NCBI GenBank assembly: GCA_030635865.1
Contig: DAOVYA010000008.1
Location: 1 to 16,178, forward strand
Direction: 5' to 3'
Origin: Gammaproteobacteria bacterium
Lineage (GTDB): Bacteria > Pseudomonadota > Gammaproteobacteria > UBA9214
DNA: 16,178 bases
Part shown: positions 1-7,464 of the stretch, piece by piece
Numbering within the stretch: position 1 is the stretch's first letter
Layout of the letters: every line of letters begins with the position of its first letter
Notes under the pieces: model-generated
The model's input: only the letters and a program-made list of their open reading frames with translations
Databases searched by the model: none
What the model was told of the DNA's origin: nothing
Translations under genes and position numbers: made by a program

Positions 1-724
1 CGGCATCATCTATCACAGGCGCCGATATCAGGTCACGGTTCTCAAACAGCTTGGCGACGTCTACATCCGGCAGTGTTGCGGAGATAGCCATTGCCTCAGT
101 GTCCATAACATCAGCGACCAGTAAATCAGGGTCATTGGTCAACAGGGTGGTCAGTGGTAACAGGCCCTTGTACTGGTCTGAGCGGTCGACCACGATCAGT
201 GTATCGGTGGTTTCCGGGATATCCACGTGCACTCGCAGGTAGCGCATGACAACATCAATGGTGACATCTGCCCGGACTGTCACCGCGTCGACATTCATCA
301 TGCCGCCGGCACTGTCTTCCGGGTAGTGCAGAACGGCTTCCAGCCGGTCGCGGTTCTGCTTGTCCATGGAGCGCAGGACTTCCTGGATAACAGCCCCCGG
401 CAGGTCCTTGATCAGGTCTGCCAGGTCGTCGGCATCCAGACCTTCCGTGGCGGCGACCAGGTCATGGGTCTCCATTTCCTCGATCAGGCCGGCACGGACC
501 TCGTCGTTGACCTGGACCAGCGTTTCACCCCGGTCATCCGGGTCGGTCAGCTCCCAGAGAATCTCGCGTGGTCCGTGCGGGAAGGATTCCAGTAAATCGG
601 CAATTTCTGCGGCATGCAGATTGGTAAGCAGATTCCGGATCTGGCCGGCCGCACCGGAGTCCAGTGCCCGGGTGAGGAGCTTCAGTCGGTTGTGCGTGCT
701 TTGAATTTCTGCGCTTTCGGCCAT
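1..724 (-). CDS. mgtE: Magnesium transporter MgtE, N-terminal part (runs off left edge)
   Basis: The 241 visible codons match the cytosolic half of MgtE, a homodimeric Mg2+ channel/transporter of the inner membrane. The helical MgtE N domain covers about residues 1-130. The family motif YPEDSAGGMM is at residues 134-143, and the first CBS domain begins right after it (VTVRADVTIDVVMRYLR region), with the second starting near the edge. In known MgtE proteins these domains sense intracellular Mg2+ and close the pore. The transmembrane domain lies outside the window. I chose the ATG at 724, giving MAESAEIQ, because the protein then begins as homologues do. An in-frame ATG at 766 would add 14 residues but has no better ribosome-binding site and would overlap a hairpin. 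The gene follows ptsI by 94 bases. No clear promoter is visible, so it may be read from the PTS operon or from its own weak promoter. Confidence 0.93.
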   Translation of the reverse strand, partial: MAESAEIQSTHNRLKLLTRALDSGAAGQIRNLLTNLHAAEIADLLESFPHGPREILWELTDPDDRGETLVQVNDEVRAGLIEEMETHDLVAATEGLDADDLADLIKDLPGAVIQEVLRSMDKQNRDRLEAVLHYPEDSAGGMMNVDAVTVRADVTIDVVMRYLRVHVDIPETTDTLIVVDRSDQYKGLLPLTTLLTNDPDLLVADVMDTEAMAISATLPDVDVAKLFENRDLISAPVIDDA

Positions 725-766
725 TTTTCTTAATGTGTTCCAGTCATGAGCGATAACGCCCACCAT

Positions 767-794
767 GAAAAGACTGTGCGCAGTTTAACAGTCT
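767..794 (-). terminator. Hairpin with short T run between ptsI and mgtE (possible weak terminator)
   Basis: Read on the minus strand, AGACTGT (794-788) pairs perfectly with ACAGTCT (777-771) around a 10-base loop, and the second arm runs into TTTTC (771-767). It sits after the ptsI stop and just before the mgtE start. A 7-base stem with a run of only four T is weak for an intrinsic terminator, so it may instead attenuate transcription or shape the mgtE leader. Confidence 0.35.
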
Positions 795-818
795 GTCCCG
801 CGTTCGGTAAGGGATGTG

Positions 819-2555
819 TCAGTTAAGGGAGTTGAGCATGTCAACTGAACCTGGAATTCTGTCGGGAGCGGTGTGGTTCAGGAGTTCATCGACCAGCGGG
901 GCGAGTTTTGTAATGGAACTGCTGTTGATGACCTGCTTGACCTCTTGCAAGGCGCTCGGGAGCATACTGAACTCGCTCAATCCCATACCCAGCAATAAGC
1001 GGGTAAAGCGCGGGTCGCCAGCCATCTCGCCACACATGTCTACCGGGACTCCAGCTGACTTGCCTGCAACAATGACCATTTTTATGAGTTTTAACACGGC
1101 TGGATGCAAGGGGTCATAGAGGTAATTGACTTCGTCGTCGATGCGGTCAATCGCCAGTGTGTACTGGATCAGATCGTTGGTCCCTATGGACAGGAAGTCG
1201 ACTTGACTGGCGAAATCTGCCGCAGACAGGGCGGCGGCAGGAACCTCGATCATGCAACCAATCTTGATATCCGGTGAAAAAGCCAGGTTTCTGCGTAGCA
1301 GGTTGTTCTTGGTCTCGGCGATCAATGCGAGTACCTGGTGGAGTTCCTGGGTGCTGGAAAGCATTGGAATCATCATGCGCACAGGTCCGTGGAAGGATGC
1401 CCTCAGGATTGCACGTAGCTGGGGCCGGAACAGGGACAGGTTCTTCAGGCACAGGCGGATGGCGCGCAAACCAAGTGCCGGATTGCTTCTGCCGCTACTG
1501 GTATTGCCGTCGACTTCCTTGTCCGCGCCCATGTCGAGCGTGCGTATGGTCAGGGGCTTGCCCTTGAGGGCCTCAATCACTGCCATGTAACATTCATATT
1601 GTTCTTCTTCATCCGGTGGTGTACTGCGATTCATGTAGAGAAACTCTGTTCGGTACAGGCCTACGCCACTGGCATTCTCGCGGCTGACGGCCTCGATATC
1701 ATCAGGGAGTTCTATGTTTGCCATCAGCGTGACCGGAATGTTATCCAGGGTGACAGCGGGTTTTTCAGTCAGTGTAGCCAGTTCGGTGTTGCGCTGCCGC
1801 TCCTTTTCCTGCTTTTCAAGGTAATATGCAAGGGTTCTTTCATCGGGTGCGACAATCAACAGGCCCTGTAGTCCGTCAAGAACGATGGTCTCGTCATCCT
1901 GGATGTAATGCTGAATGCCGTGGGCACCAACAATGGCAGGTATCTGGACACTGCGGGCAAGTATGGCTGTGTGTGATAGCGGGCCACCGTATTCTGTCGC
2001 AAAGGCAATGACTCCCTGGTGTTCCAGCAAGACGGTCTCTGCTGGAGTCAGGTCATCGGTCAGTACGATTGCATTTTCCAGTGAGTCGGAATCAACCCGT
2101 GTTTCACCCTGGCCGGTATCAAGCAGTAATCGCTGGATGCGGTTGATAACATGATCCACGTCATCCCGGCGGGTGCGCAGGTAGGCATCATCCATCTGCG
2201 CGAATACAGCCACGACGGCATCACGTTGCAGTTTCAGCGCCCACTCGGCATTACAGCCATATTCCCTGATGTGTTCAATCGGGGTGGTTACCAGGGTGGC
2301 ATCGTCAAGCATCAGGAGGTGTGTATCGATGAAGGTCGCAATGTCTGCGCGGGTGTCTTTCGGGATGCGTTGCCGAATCGACTGAAGCTGTTGACGGGCC
2401 GTTTCGACGGCACCGAGAAAGCGTGATATTTCGTCTTCGATCAGGTTTTCGGGGATGCTGATTTCAAGTACATCAATGCTGCCCCGCATGATTACATGCG
2501 CCTTGCCTATGGCAACGCCTCTGGAAACACCAATACCGGATAGTGCCAGGCTCAT
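819..2555 (-). CDS. ptsI: Phosphoenolpyruvate-protein phosphotransferase (PTS Enzyme I)
   Basis: This 578-residue cytoplasmic Enzyme I autophosphorylates from phosphoenolpyruvate and passes the phosphate to HPr. The N-terminal HPr-binding domain is followed by the phosphohistidine swivel domain, with the active-site histidine at residue 195 in GGPLSHTAI. The C-terminal PEP-binding TIM barrel carries LSIGTNDLIQYTLA and the conserved cysteine in VDMCGEMAGDP. The length is that of plain Enzyme I. There is no N-terminal GAF domain, so this is not the longer PtsP form usual in enterobacterial PTS-Ntr. The ATG at 2555 gives MSLALSGIGVSRGVAIG, the expected N terminus. It lies 24 bases after ptsH, with only a weak purine-rich site before it. 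As no sugar permease is nearby, I infer that it feeds a regulatory relay. Confidence 0.96.
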   Translation of the reverse strand: MSLALSGIGVSRGVAIGKAHVIMRGSIDVLEISIPENLIEDEISRFLGAVETARQQLQSIRQRIPKDTRADIATFIDTHLLMLDDATLVTTPIEHIREYGCNAEWALKLQRDAVVAVFAQMDDAYLRTRRDDVDHVINRIQRLLLDTGQGETRVDSDSLENAIVLTDDLTPAETVLLEHQGVIAFATEYGGPLSHTAILARSVQIPAIVGAHGIQHYIQDDETIVLDGLQGLLIVAPDERTLAYYLEKQEKERQRNTELATLTEKPAVTLDNIPVTLMANIELPDDIEAVSRENASGVGLYRTEFLYMNRSTPPDEEEQYECYMAVIEALKGKPLTIRTLDMGADKEVDGNTSSGRSNPALGLRAIRLCLKNLSLFRPQLRAILRASFHGPVRMMIPMLSSTQELHQVLALIAETKNNLLRRNLAFSPDIKIGCMIEVPAAALSAADFASQVDFLSIGTNDLIQYTLAIDRIDDEVNYLYDPLHPAVLKLIKMVIVAGKSAGVPVDMCGEMAGDPRFTRLLLGMGLSEFSMLPSALQEVKQVINSSSITKLAPLVDELLNHTAPDRIPGSVDMLNSLN

Positions 2556-2579
2556 GTTTTATTACCACGCTATATTGTG

Positions 2580-2849
2580 TTAGTCATGTTCCCCGAATTT
2601 TTCTGCTACCAGTTTTACAAGGTTGTCCGCTGCTTCCTGTTCGTCATTGCCACTGGTTCTTATGGTCAACTCTGTGCCTTTTGAAGCTGCGAGCATCATG
2701 ACACCCATAATACTCTTGCCGTTAACGCTCTGCTCATTCCTTGCGATATCGATATCGCTTGCGTAGCCTGAAGCCATGGTCACCAGTTTTGCAGCCGCAC
2801 GTGCGTGCAGACCCAGTTTATTGACGATGGTTACGTTACGCTCCTGCAT
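2580..2849 (-). CDS. ptsH: Phosphocarrier protein HPr
   Basis: This is an 89-residue HPr-fold protein. The Enzyme I phosphorylation site is His15 in the motif KLGLHARAA. The regulatory serine is Ser46 in NGKSIMGVM, the site phosphorylated by HPr kinase, and hprK lies three genes upstream in the same run. HPr carries phosphate from Enzyme I to EIIA domains. I chose the ATG at 2849, which gives MQERNVTIVNKLGL and puts both residues at canonical positions. It starts one base after the stop of the EIIA gene, consistent with translational coupling. A longer reading from 2891 would add 14 unusual residues inside that gene and is unlikely. Confidence 0.95.
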   Translation of the reverse strand: MQERNVTIVNKLGLHARAAAKLVTMASGYASDIDIARNEQSVNGKSIMGVMMLAASKGTELTIRTSGNDEQEAADNLVKLVAEKFGEHD

Positions 2850-2850
2850 G

Positions 2851-3252
2851 TCAGGATGCCTGTTTGCGTGACGTAACGATGATACCGTCACGTGCTCCGC
2901 TTGCCGCTTTTTCGGCCAGCATACCGAGACCGAGTTCAGGGTAATTCATAACGCGCAACAACATGGGGATATTGACGCCGGAAATGACATGGATGGCGTG
3001 CCTGTCCATCAGCTGGGTGGCGACGTTACTGGGGGTGCTGCCATAAAGATCGGTAAGCACCAGCACGCCGTCACCCTGGTCGAGGTCTGCACAGGCCTGG
3101 CTGGCTGTTTCAAGCAGCAGGTCCGGGTCGCAATCTTCCTGTACGGGGAGTGCTTTGTACCTGAGCGGACAATTACCCAGGATGGCGGTTGTCGTGTCGA
3201 GCAGATCCTGTCCGAGTCGCCCATGTGTGATGAGTAGCAAGCCTGTTTTCAT
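2851..3252 (-). CDS. PTS EIIA component, mannose family (single domain)
   Basis: This 133-residue protein is a free-standing EIIA-Man domain. It opens with MKTGLLLITHGRLG, where His10 is the expected phosphorylated residue, and carries the family segment LVLTDLYGSTPSN in the middle and SGVNIPMLLRV further on. It would accept phosphate from HPr. No EIIB, EIIC or EIID gene is visible, so it cannot be tied to sugar uptake from this window. In other proteobacteria lone EIIA-Man proteins of this kind occur beside rapZ, ptsH and ptsI and are thought to be regulatory. The start overlaps the rapZ stop by four bases (ATGA), and its own stop is one base from the ptsH start. It is often labelled manX or ptsA-like, but I leave the symbol blank because usage varies. 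Confidence 0.92.
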   Translation of the reverse strand: MKTGLLLITHGRLGQDLLDTTTAILGNCPLRYKALPVQEDCDPDLLLETASQACADLDQGDGVLVLTDLYGSTPSNVATQLMDRHAIHVISGVNIPMLLRVMNYPELGLGMLAEKAASGARDGIIVTSRKQAS

Positions 3253-4106
3253 TCCAGTTCCCTGTGCCTGACGACGACATCACCTGCCTGTTTGCCGAGG
3301 CTTGTTGCCAGCTTGTTAACAAGGTATACAGAACGGTGTTGACCGCCTGTGCAACCTATCGCGATACTCAGATAACTCCGGTTGTCCGCTTTGAACCGGG
3401 GAATCCAGGTCGATAGAAATTGTTCCAGATGATTATACAGTTCCTGAACCATTGTTTCCCTTTCAAGGAACATTATTACATCTTTATCAAGGCCGGTCAG
3501 GTTTCGCAGGTTTGCCTGCCAGTGCGGGTTGGGAAGGCAGCGCGCATCGAAGACAAGATCGGCGTCAGCAGGGATGCCGTGCTTGTATCCAAATGAGCGC
3601 AGCAGTAATGAGAATTCTGCGTCATCATCTTCCCCGATACACTCGCGAACGAGGTCGCGCAACTGGTGGAGGTTGGTATGGCTGGTGTCAATCAGCAGGT
3701 CTGCATTGGCGGCAATCGGTGCAAGCAGTTTACGTTCCTCGTGAATGGCGTCGGTGAGCGGGAGATCGATACCCGAGAGGGGGTGTTTGCGTCGCGTTTC
3801 ACTAAAACGTTTCAGCAGGGTTGGGTCATCGGCTTGCAGGAACAGTATTTTGCATGTCGTTCCCTTGCTTTTAAGTTCTGCGATGATCTCCGGGAACCGG
3901 TTGAGCTGTTCCGGGCGATTGCGTGCATCAATGCTGACGGCTACTTTGTTGCCGGATACCAGGCGTTGATCGCGAACCTCACTTGCAAAGCCGTCCAGCA
4001 GTCCGACCGGCAGATTATCGATGCAATAGAAACCGATATCTTCGAGGGTGTGCAGGGCGATTGTTTTACCGGATCCTGACAGGCCACTGATAATCGTCAT
4101 GTTCAT
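3249..4106 (-). CDS. rapZ: RNase adapter / nucleotide-binding protein RapZ
   Basis: This 285-residue protein has a Walker A motif, GLSGSGKT, at residues 8-15, and the C-terminal RapZ signature GCTGGQHRSVYL followed by RHRELE at the end. In E. coli RapZ binds glucosamine-6-phosphate and the small RNA GlmZ and guides RNase E to it, which tunes glmS and thus amino-sugar supply for the envelope. Whether a GlmZ-like RNA exists here cannot be told. The start at 4106 overlaps the hprK stop in an ATGA, and its stop overlaps the following EIIA start the same way. A second ATG at 4100 is possible and changes little. Its place between hprK and a PTS EIIA gene matches the conserved proteobacterial order and supports a link between PTS state and envelope precursors. 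Confidence 0.95.
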   Translation of the reverse strand: MNMTIISGLSGSGKTIALHTLEDIGFYCIDNLPVGLLDGFASEVRDQRLVSGNKVAVSIDARNRPEQLNRFPEIIAELKSKGTTCKILFLQADDPTLLKRFSETRRKHPLSGIDLPLTDAIHEERKLLAPIAANADLLIDTSHTNLHQLRDLVRECIGEDDDAEFSLLLRSFGYKHGIPADADLVFDARCLPNPHWQANLRNLTGLDKDVIMFLERETMVQELYNHLEQFLSTWIPRFKADNRSYLSIAIGCTGGQHRSVYLVNKLATSLGKQAGDVVVRHRELE

Positions 4107-5044
4107 TGGCGAACATTTTCCAGCCGGCGTTTCTGGCGGTCAATAAATGCCTGGCTGGCGTCATACCCCTTCATGTTCAGGATGTGGTTGCGTACTGCGA
4201 CTTCCAGCAGCACAGCCAGGTTCCTGCCCGGCCCTACGGGCAGTGTGATTTCCGGGATATCGACGTTTTGTATGGTCCGTATCTGTTTACTACCATGCAG
4301 GCGGTCCATTTTTTCGGCGTCATCAATGTCCTGTAATACAACGATCAGTCGCAGATTGCGGCTCTGCTTGATAGCACTGGCCCCGAACATGGCGCGCACA
4401 TTAAGAATGCCGAGCCCTCGTACTTCAAGGAAATCACGCAGCATTTCCGGGCATGTCCCGTTCAGGGTATCCGGTGAGGTGCGGGCAAATTCTGTTGCGT
4501 CATCAGCAATCAAGCGGTGTCCACGGGTCAGCAGCTCGAGGGCAAGTTCGCTTTTTCCGATACTGGATTCACCTGTTATCAATACACCGGTGCCCATGAC
4601 CTCCATAAAGACACCATGCAAAGTAATTTTTTTAGCGAAGAAATTACTGAGGTAGTACTGCAGGTTGCGGATGATTTCATCACTGGCCAGTTTTGCAGAG
4701 AGCACGGGGGTACGGTTTGCTTCTGCTGCCGATATCAGGTCAGCAGGTGCCGGTAGTTCCTTGGCAATGATTATCAGTGTGGATTGTCCCGAAAATAACC
4801 GTGTAATTGTATCCTTGCGTGAATTCTTTTTGAGGTTCTCCAGGTATTCCAGCTCCTTGCTGCCAAGTACCTGGACGCGCTGCGGGTTGATCAGGTTAAG
4901 GTGCCCAACCAGTGATATTTCGGCGGGTGAATCCTTGCTGGAATGTACGATCTGGTTCTGGAGGTTTTCACCACTTATCCAGTGGAGCCCCAGTTTCTCG
5001 CACTGGCTGTTGTACAAGGTTCCTATTTCGAGCGTTGTACTCAT
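4103..5044 (-). CDS. hprK: HPr kinase/phosphorylase
   Basis: This 313-residue bifunctional enzyme phosphorylates and dephosphorylates the regulatory serine of HPr. The N-terminal half (about 1-130) is the HprK N domain. The catalytic half has the conserved His143 in HGVFMEVMG, the P-loop GESSIGKS at residues 158-165, LIADD near 178, and the signature EVRGLGILNVRAMFG at 207-221. PVGPGRNLAVLLEVA follows near the C terminus. I chose the ATG at 5044, giving MSTTLEIGTLY, because it overlaps the ptsN stop as ATGA and starts as homologues do. A start at 5092 would add 16 residues inside ptsN. HprK is best known from Firmicutes, but it is also found in many proteobacteria beside ptsN and rapZ, as here. 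The substrate HPr in the same run keeps Ser46. Confidence 0.95.
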   Translation of the reverse strand: MSTTLEIGTLYNSQCEKLGLHWISGENLQNQIVHSSKDSPAEISLVGHLNLINPQRVQVLGSKELEYLENLKKNSRKDTITRLFSGQSTLIIIAKELPAPADLISAAEANRTPVLSAKLASDEIIRNLQYYLSNFFAKKITLHGVFMEVMGTGVLITGESSIGKSELALELLTRGHRLIADDATEFARTSPDTLNGTCPEMLRDFLEVRGLGILNVRAMFGASAIKQSRNLRLIVVLQDIDDAEKMDRLHGSKQIRTIQNVDIPEITLPVGPGRNLAVLLEVAVRNHILNMKGYDASQAFIDRQKRRLENVRQ

Positions 5045-5511
5045 GCAGAAATTCGCTGGCTCTCCCATTGGTACAGCTGTTCGAGAATGCATTGCCCGGA
5101 TTCGCAGTCCCTCAGTGCCGCGCAGATTACGGGATTACTGAAAATCTCGGCGATCGTCGACAACACCTGCAGGTGTTCCTCGGTGGAGTCTTCCGGGACG
5201 AGCAGGGCAAAGACCAGGTCGACAGCCTGACCATCGGAGGCGTCGAACTCAACGGGATCATCGAGCTTGGTGAATGCGCATACCGGCGCTGTGAGAGACG
5301 CCATCCTGCCATGTGGTATGGCAACACCCTTGCCAAGGCCGGTGCTGCCCAGTTTCTCCCGGTTGATCAGGGCATCAAAGATGTCATTTTGCGTGATTTG
5401 TGATGTGTTACCGGCCAGTAGCGCCGCAAGGTTTTCAAGCAGGCGTTTTTTGCTGCCAGCCTCTGCGCAGCAGGAAATGCGTTCTGGTTCGAGTAGATCG
5501 GTTATGTTCAT
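5041..5511 (-). CDS. ptsN: PTS EIIA-Ntr regulatory protein
   Basis: This is a 156-residue EIIA of the fructose/nitrogen family. The phosphorylated histidine is His67 in GKGVAIPHGRM, and the family segment LVFALLVPEDSTEEHLQVL follows. In other bacteria EIIA-Ntr receives phosphate through the EI-HPr relay and acts by binding partners such as potassium transporters and regulators, with links to nitrogen and envelope stress. I chose the ATG at 5511, giving MNITDLLEPERIS, which matches family starts. The reading from 5565 adds 18 unrelated residues and has no ribosome-binding site. Its stop overlaps hprK as ATGA. It lies 59 bases after hpf, and that gap holds a small GC-rich hairpin, so ptsN may be partly uncoupled from hpf. 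Confidence 0.94.
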   Translation of the reverse strand: MNITDLLEPERISCCAEAGSKKRLLENLAALLAGNTSQITQNDIFDALINREKLGSTGLGKGVAIPHGRMASLTAPVCAFTKLDDPVEFDASDGQAVDLVFALLVPEDSTEEHLQVLSTIAEIFSNPVICAALRDCESGQCILEQLYQWESQRISA

Positions 5512-5545
5512 GAGGGTTCTGGGTTCTGTAATAAACAATAAGACG

Positions 5546-5558
5546 GCAGCATGGCTGC
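5546..5558 (-). other. GC-rich hairpin between hpf and ptsN
   Basis: On the minus strand GCAGC, a 3-base loop and GCTGC form a perfect 5-base stem. It is followed by a T-rich but interrupted stretch (CGTCTTATTGTTT). It lies in the 59-base gap after hpf. It could slow or partly terminate transcription, or serve as an mRNA end, but the T run is too broken to call it a terminator. Confidence 0.3.
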
Positions 5559-5570
5559 AGGGCATGTTTG

Positions 5571-5891
5571 TTACAAATCCTTGCTTATTGATCCTTCGCT
5601 GCGGTGGTGGTCGGTTAGTTTTTCCTTGTGTTTCTTGGCCTGCCGGTCGAGTTTGTCAACAAGGGAGTCAATAGCTGCATACATGTCTTCCTGTACGGAA
5701 TCGGCAAATAACTTGCCGCCGCTGACGTTCATGGTGGCCTCGGCCTTGTGTCTTTGTTTCTCGACACTCAGGACAACATGGATATCTGTAACATGATCGA
5801 AGTGTCGTTCAAGTCGCTCCATCTTGCTATTTACATAGTTGCGCATTGGAGTGGTAAGGTCTATATGGTGTCCGGTCAGACTTAATTGCAT
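5571..5891 (-). CDS. hpf: Ribosome hibernation promoting factor, short form
   Basis: This 106-residue protein is of the HPF/YfiA family, which binds the 30S decoding region and helps form inactive 100S ribosomes in slow growth. It opens with MQLSLTGHHIDLTTPMRNYV and carries the conserved segment GGKLFADSVQEDMYAAIDSL followed by a lysine- and arginine-rich helix. The length fits the short form and lacks the dimerising C-terminal domain of long HPF, so 100S formation would need another factor, as RMF does in enterobacteria. The start is fixed by a strong AGGAGG site five bases upstream. It follows rpoN by 22 bases, the standard rpoN-hpf-ptsN order. Confidence 0.94.
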   Translation of the reverse strand: MQLSLTGHHIDLTTPMRNYVNSKMERLERHFDHVTDIHVVLSVEKQRHKAEATMNVSGGKLFADSVQEDMYAAIDSLVDKLDRQAKKHKEKLTDHHRSEGSISKDL

Positions 5892-5896
5892 GATTG

Positions 5897-5902
5897 CCTC
5901 CT
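5897..5902 (-). promoter_or_regulatory. Strong ribosome-binding site of hpf
   Basis: AGGAGG on the minus strand lies five bases before the hpf ATG at 5891. It is the clearest Shine-Dalgarno sequence among the starts I inspected in this window. That suggests hpf is translated well independently of rpoN, in keeping with a protein needed in large amounts when growth stops. Confidence 0.75.
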
Positions 5903-5913
5903 GTAAGTTATGC

Positions 5914-7365
5914 CTATGCCAGGCGTTTACGTTCGTTTGATGGTGAAATGGAAAGTGCTTCCCTGTATTTGGCTATGGTTCGTCTTGCGACGTTAATGCC
6001 CTGTTCTGCGAGTACACTCGCCATCTTGTTGTCGCTCAGAGGCTTCCTTGGGTTCTCTGCGGCGACCAGTTTCTTGATGATAGCCCTGATTGCCGTGGCT
6101 GAACACTCGCCGCCTGTCTCGGTAGAGACGTGGCTTGAGAAAAAAAACTTGAATTCGAAGATTCCCCTCGGGGTATGCATGTATTTCCTGGTGGTTACCC
6201 GGGATATCGTGGATTCATGCATATCGATGGCCTCGGCAATGCTGCGCAGCACCAGGGGTTTCATTGCCTCTTCACCATAGTCGAGGAAACCACGCTGCCG
6301 TTCGACAATGCAAGTGGCCACCTTGATGAGTGTGTCGTGCCGGCTCTGGAGGCTTTTCAGGAACCAGCGTGCCTCCTGCAGGTTGGTGCGCAGGTAATTA
6401 TTGCCCTTGCTGTTGCTGCCGCGCTTGACCATGTTTGCATACAGGGAGTTGATGCGCAATTTTGGTATCGAGTCAGTGTTCAAATCGACAGTCCACTTGC
6501 CATTCTTTTTTTTAACATATACGTCCGGGGCGATATATTCGGGTTCCGTGTCATTGAACTGTGCGCCGGGACGGGGATTCAGGGATTGTATCAAGTGGAT
6601 GACTTGTTTCAGGTCATCGGTAGATAGCTTCATTTTCTTGCCAAGCTTGCTGAAATCACGGTTACTCAGCAGACCGAAATAGTCCCTGATCAGGATTTTT
6701 GCTTCCGTTAGCCAGGGGGTGCTTTTCTCAAATTGTGTTAGTTGCAATTGCAGGCATTCCTGCAGGTCACGGGCGCTAACCCCGATCGGGTCAAATTGCT
6801 GGACGCGGTGCAGTACCGCCTGAACTTCCTCGGGATCAACTTCCAGGGTCTTGTCCAGGTTGTCGTGGATTTCTCCGAGACTGGCAGTCAGGTAGCCGGA
6901 ATCATCGATGGCGTCAATAATTGTCCGGGCGATCAGCTTATCGGTTTCCGAGATATTCGTCAGTTCAAGTTGCCAGGTGAGGTGACCTTGGAGACCGCCA
7001 CTGCTGACGGTGATGGTTTCATAAATGTCACGGGTATTACCCTGTTCGGGTGCACTGATATTACTGGTTCCTGTATCAAATACATCATCCCAGTTGCTGT
7101 CTGTCGGTAGTTCGTCCGGGATGACCTCGCTGCTGCCTTCTGCCCCCGGTGCGTTGTCATTGCCGGTTGCTTCGGCATTATCCACGGCCTCGTCCGGCAG
7201 GGTGCCCTCGCCATCATCCTGTTCCAGCATCGGGTTTGATTCAAGTGCGTCCTGTACCTCGGTCTCCAGCTCAAGGGTCGAGAGCTGTAACAGGCGAATT
7301 GCCTGCTGCAACTGGGGTGTCATGGTCAGTTGCTGGCTGATACGGAGTTGAAGTGTTTGCTTCAT
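5914..7365 (-). CDS. rpoN: RNA polymerase sigma-54 factor
   Basis: This 483-residue protein is full-length sigma-54. The N-terminal activator-interacting region is [20 protein letters not shown] with the usual Gln- and Leu-rich repeats. An acidic linker rich in Asp, Glu and Ser follows, then the core-binding region. The helix-turn-helix segment is near [19 protein letters not shown], and the RpoN box [10 protein letters not shown] is at residues 460-469, close to the C terminus. Sigma-54 reads promoters with -24 (GG) and -12 (GC) elements and needs an AAA+ activator. The ATG at 7365 gives the canonical N terminus. A TTG at 7389 would add eight residues and is not needed. The 99-base gap after lptB holds a sequence that itself looks like a -24/-12 promoter. 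Confidence 0.97.
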   Translation of the reverse strand: MKQTLQLRISQQLTMTPQLQQAIRLLQLSTLELETEVQDALESNPMLEQDDGEGTLPDEAVDNAEATGNDNAPGAEGSSEVIPDELPTDSNWDDVFDTGTSNISAPEQGNTRDIYETITVSSGGLQGHLTWQLELTNISETDKLIARTIIDAIDDSGYLTASLGEIHDNLDKTLEVDPEEVQAVLHRVQQFDPIGVSARDLQECLQLQLTQFEKSTPWLTEAKILIRDYFGLLSNRDFSKLGKKMKLSTDDLKQVIHLIQSLNPRPGAQFNDTEPEYIAPDVYVKKKNGKWTVDLNTDSIPKLRINSLYANMVKRGSNSKGNNYLRTNLQEARWFLKSLQSRHDTLIKVATCIVERQRGFLDYGEEAMKPLVLRSIAEAIDMHESTISRVTTRKYMHTPRGIFEFKFFFSSHVSTETGGECSATAIRAIIKKLVAAENPRKPLSDNKMASVLAEQGINVARRTIAKYREALSISPSNERKRLA

Positions 7366-7419
7366 ATGTGATTTTTCTGGAGCCGCCAAAGAAACCCGCT
7401 GCCCTCGTTACAAGTATAG

Positions 7420-7435
7420 GGCATTTTCCATGCCA
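7420..7435 (-). promoter_or_regulatory. Sigma-54-like -24/-12 element upstream of rpoN
   Basis: Read on the minus strand, the element is TGGCATGGAAAATGCC. The family consensus is TGGCAY-R-N4-TTGCW. Here the -24 part TGGCA-T-G matches fully, and the -12 part is ATGCC, with the GG and GC dinucleotides at the correct 12-base distance. A start site about 12 bases downstream would fall near 7409 and leave a leader of about 45 bases before the rpoN ATG. A sigma-70-like TATACT at 7418-7413 lies just beside it, without a good -35. The call is by pattern only. Confidence 0.45.
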
Positions 7436-7464
7436 AATAAAAAGCCCACCAATAAATCATTGGA

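Noticed and set aside
4173..5403. Several plus-strand ORFs of 95-163 codons opposite hprK and ptsN
   Set aside because: They are antisense to two proteins with intact catalytic motifs and have low-complexity Ser/Arg-rich products.
7439..7463. CCAAT/ATTGG hairpin followed by five T after lptB as a terminator
   Set aside because: The stem is only five AT-rich base pairs and six other bases separate it from the T run, so I do not support a terminator. Some read-through control cannot be excluded.
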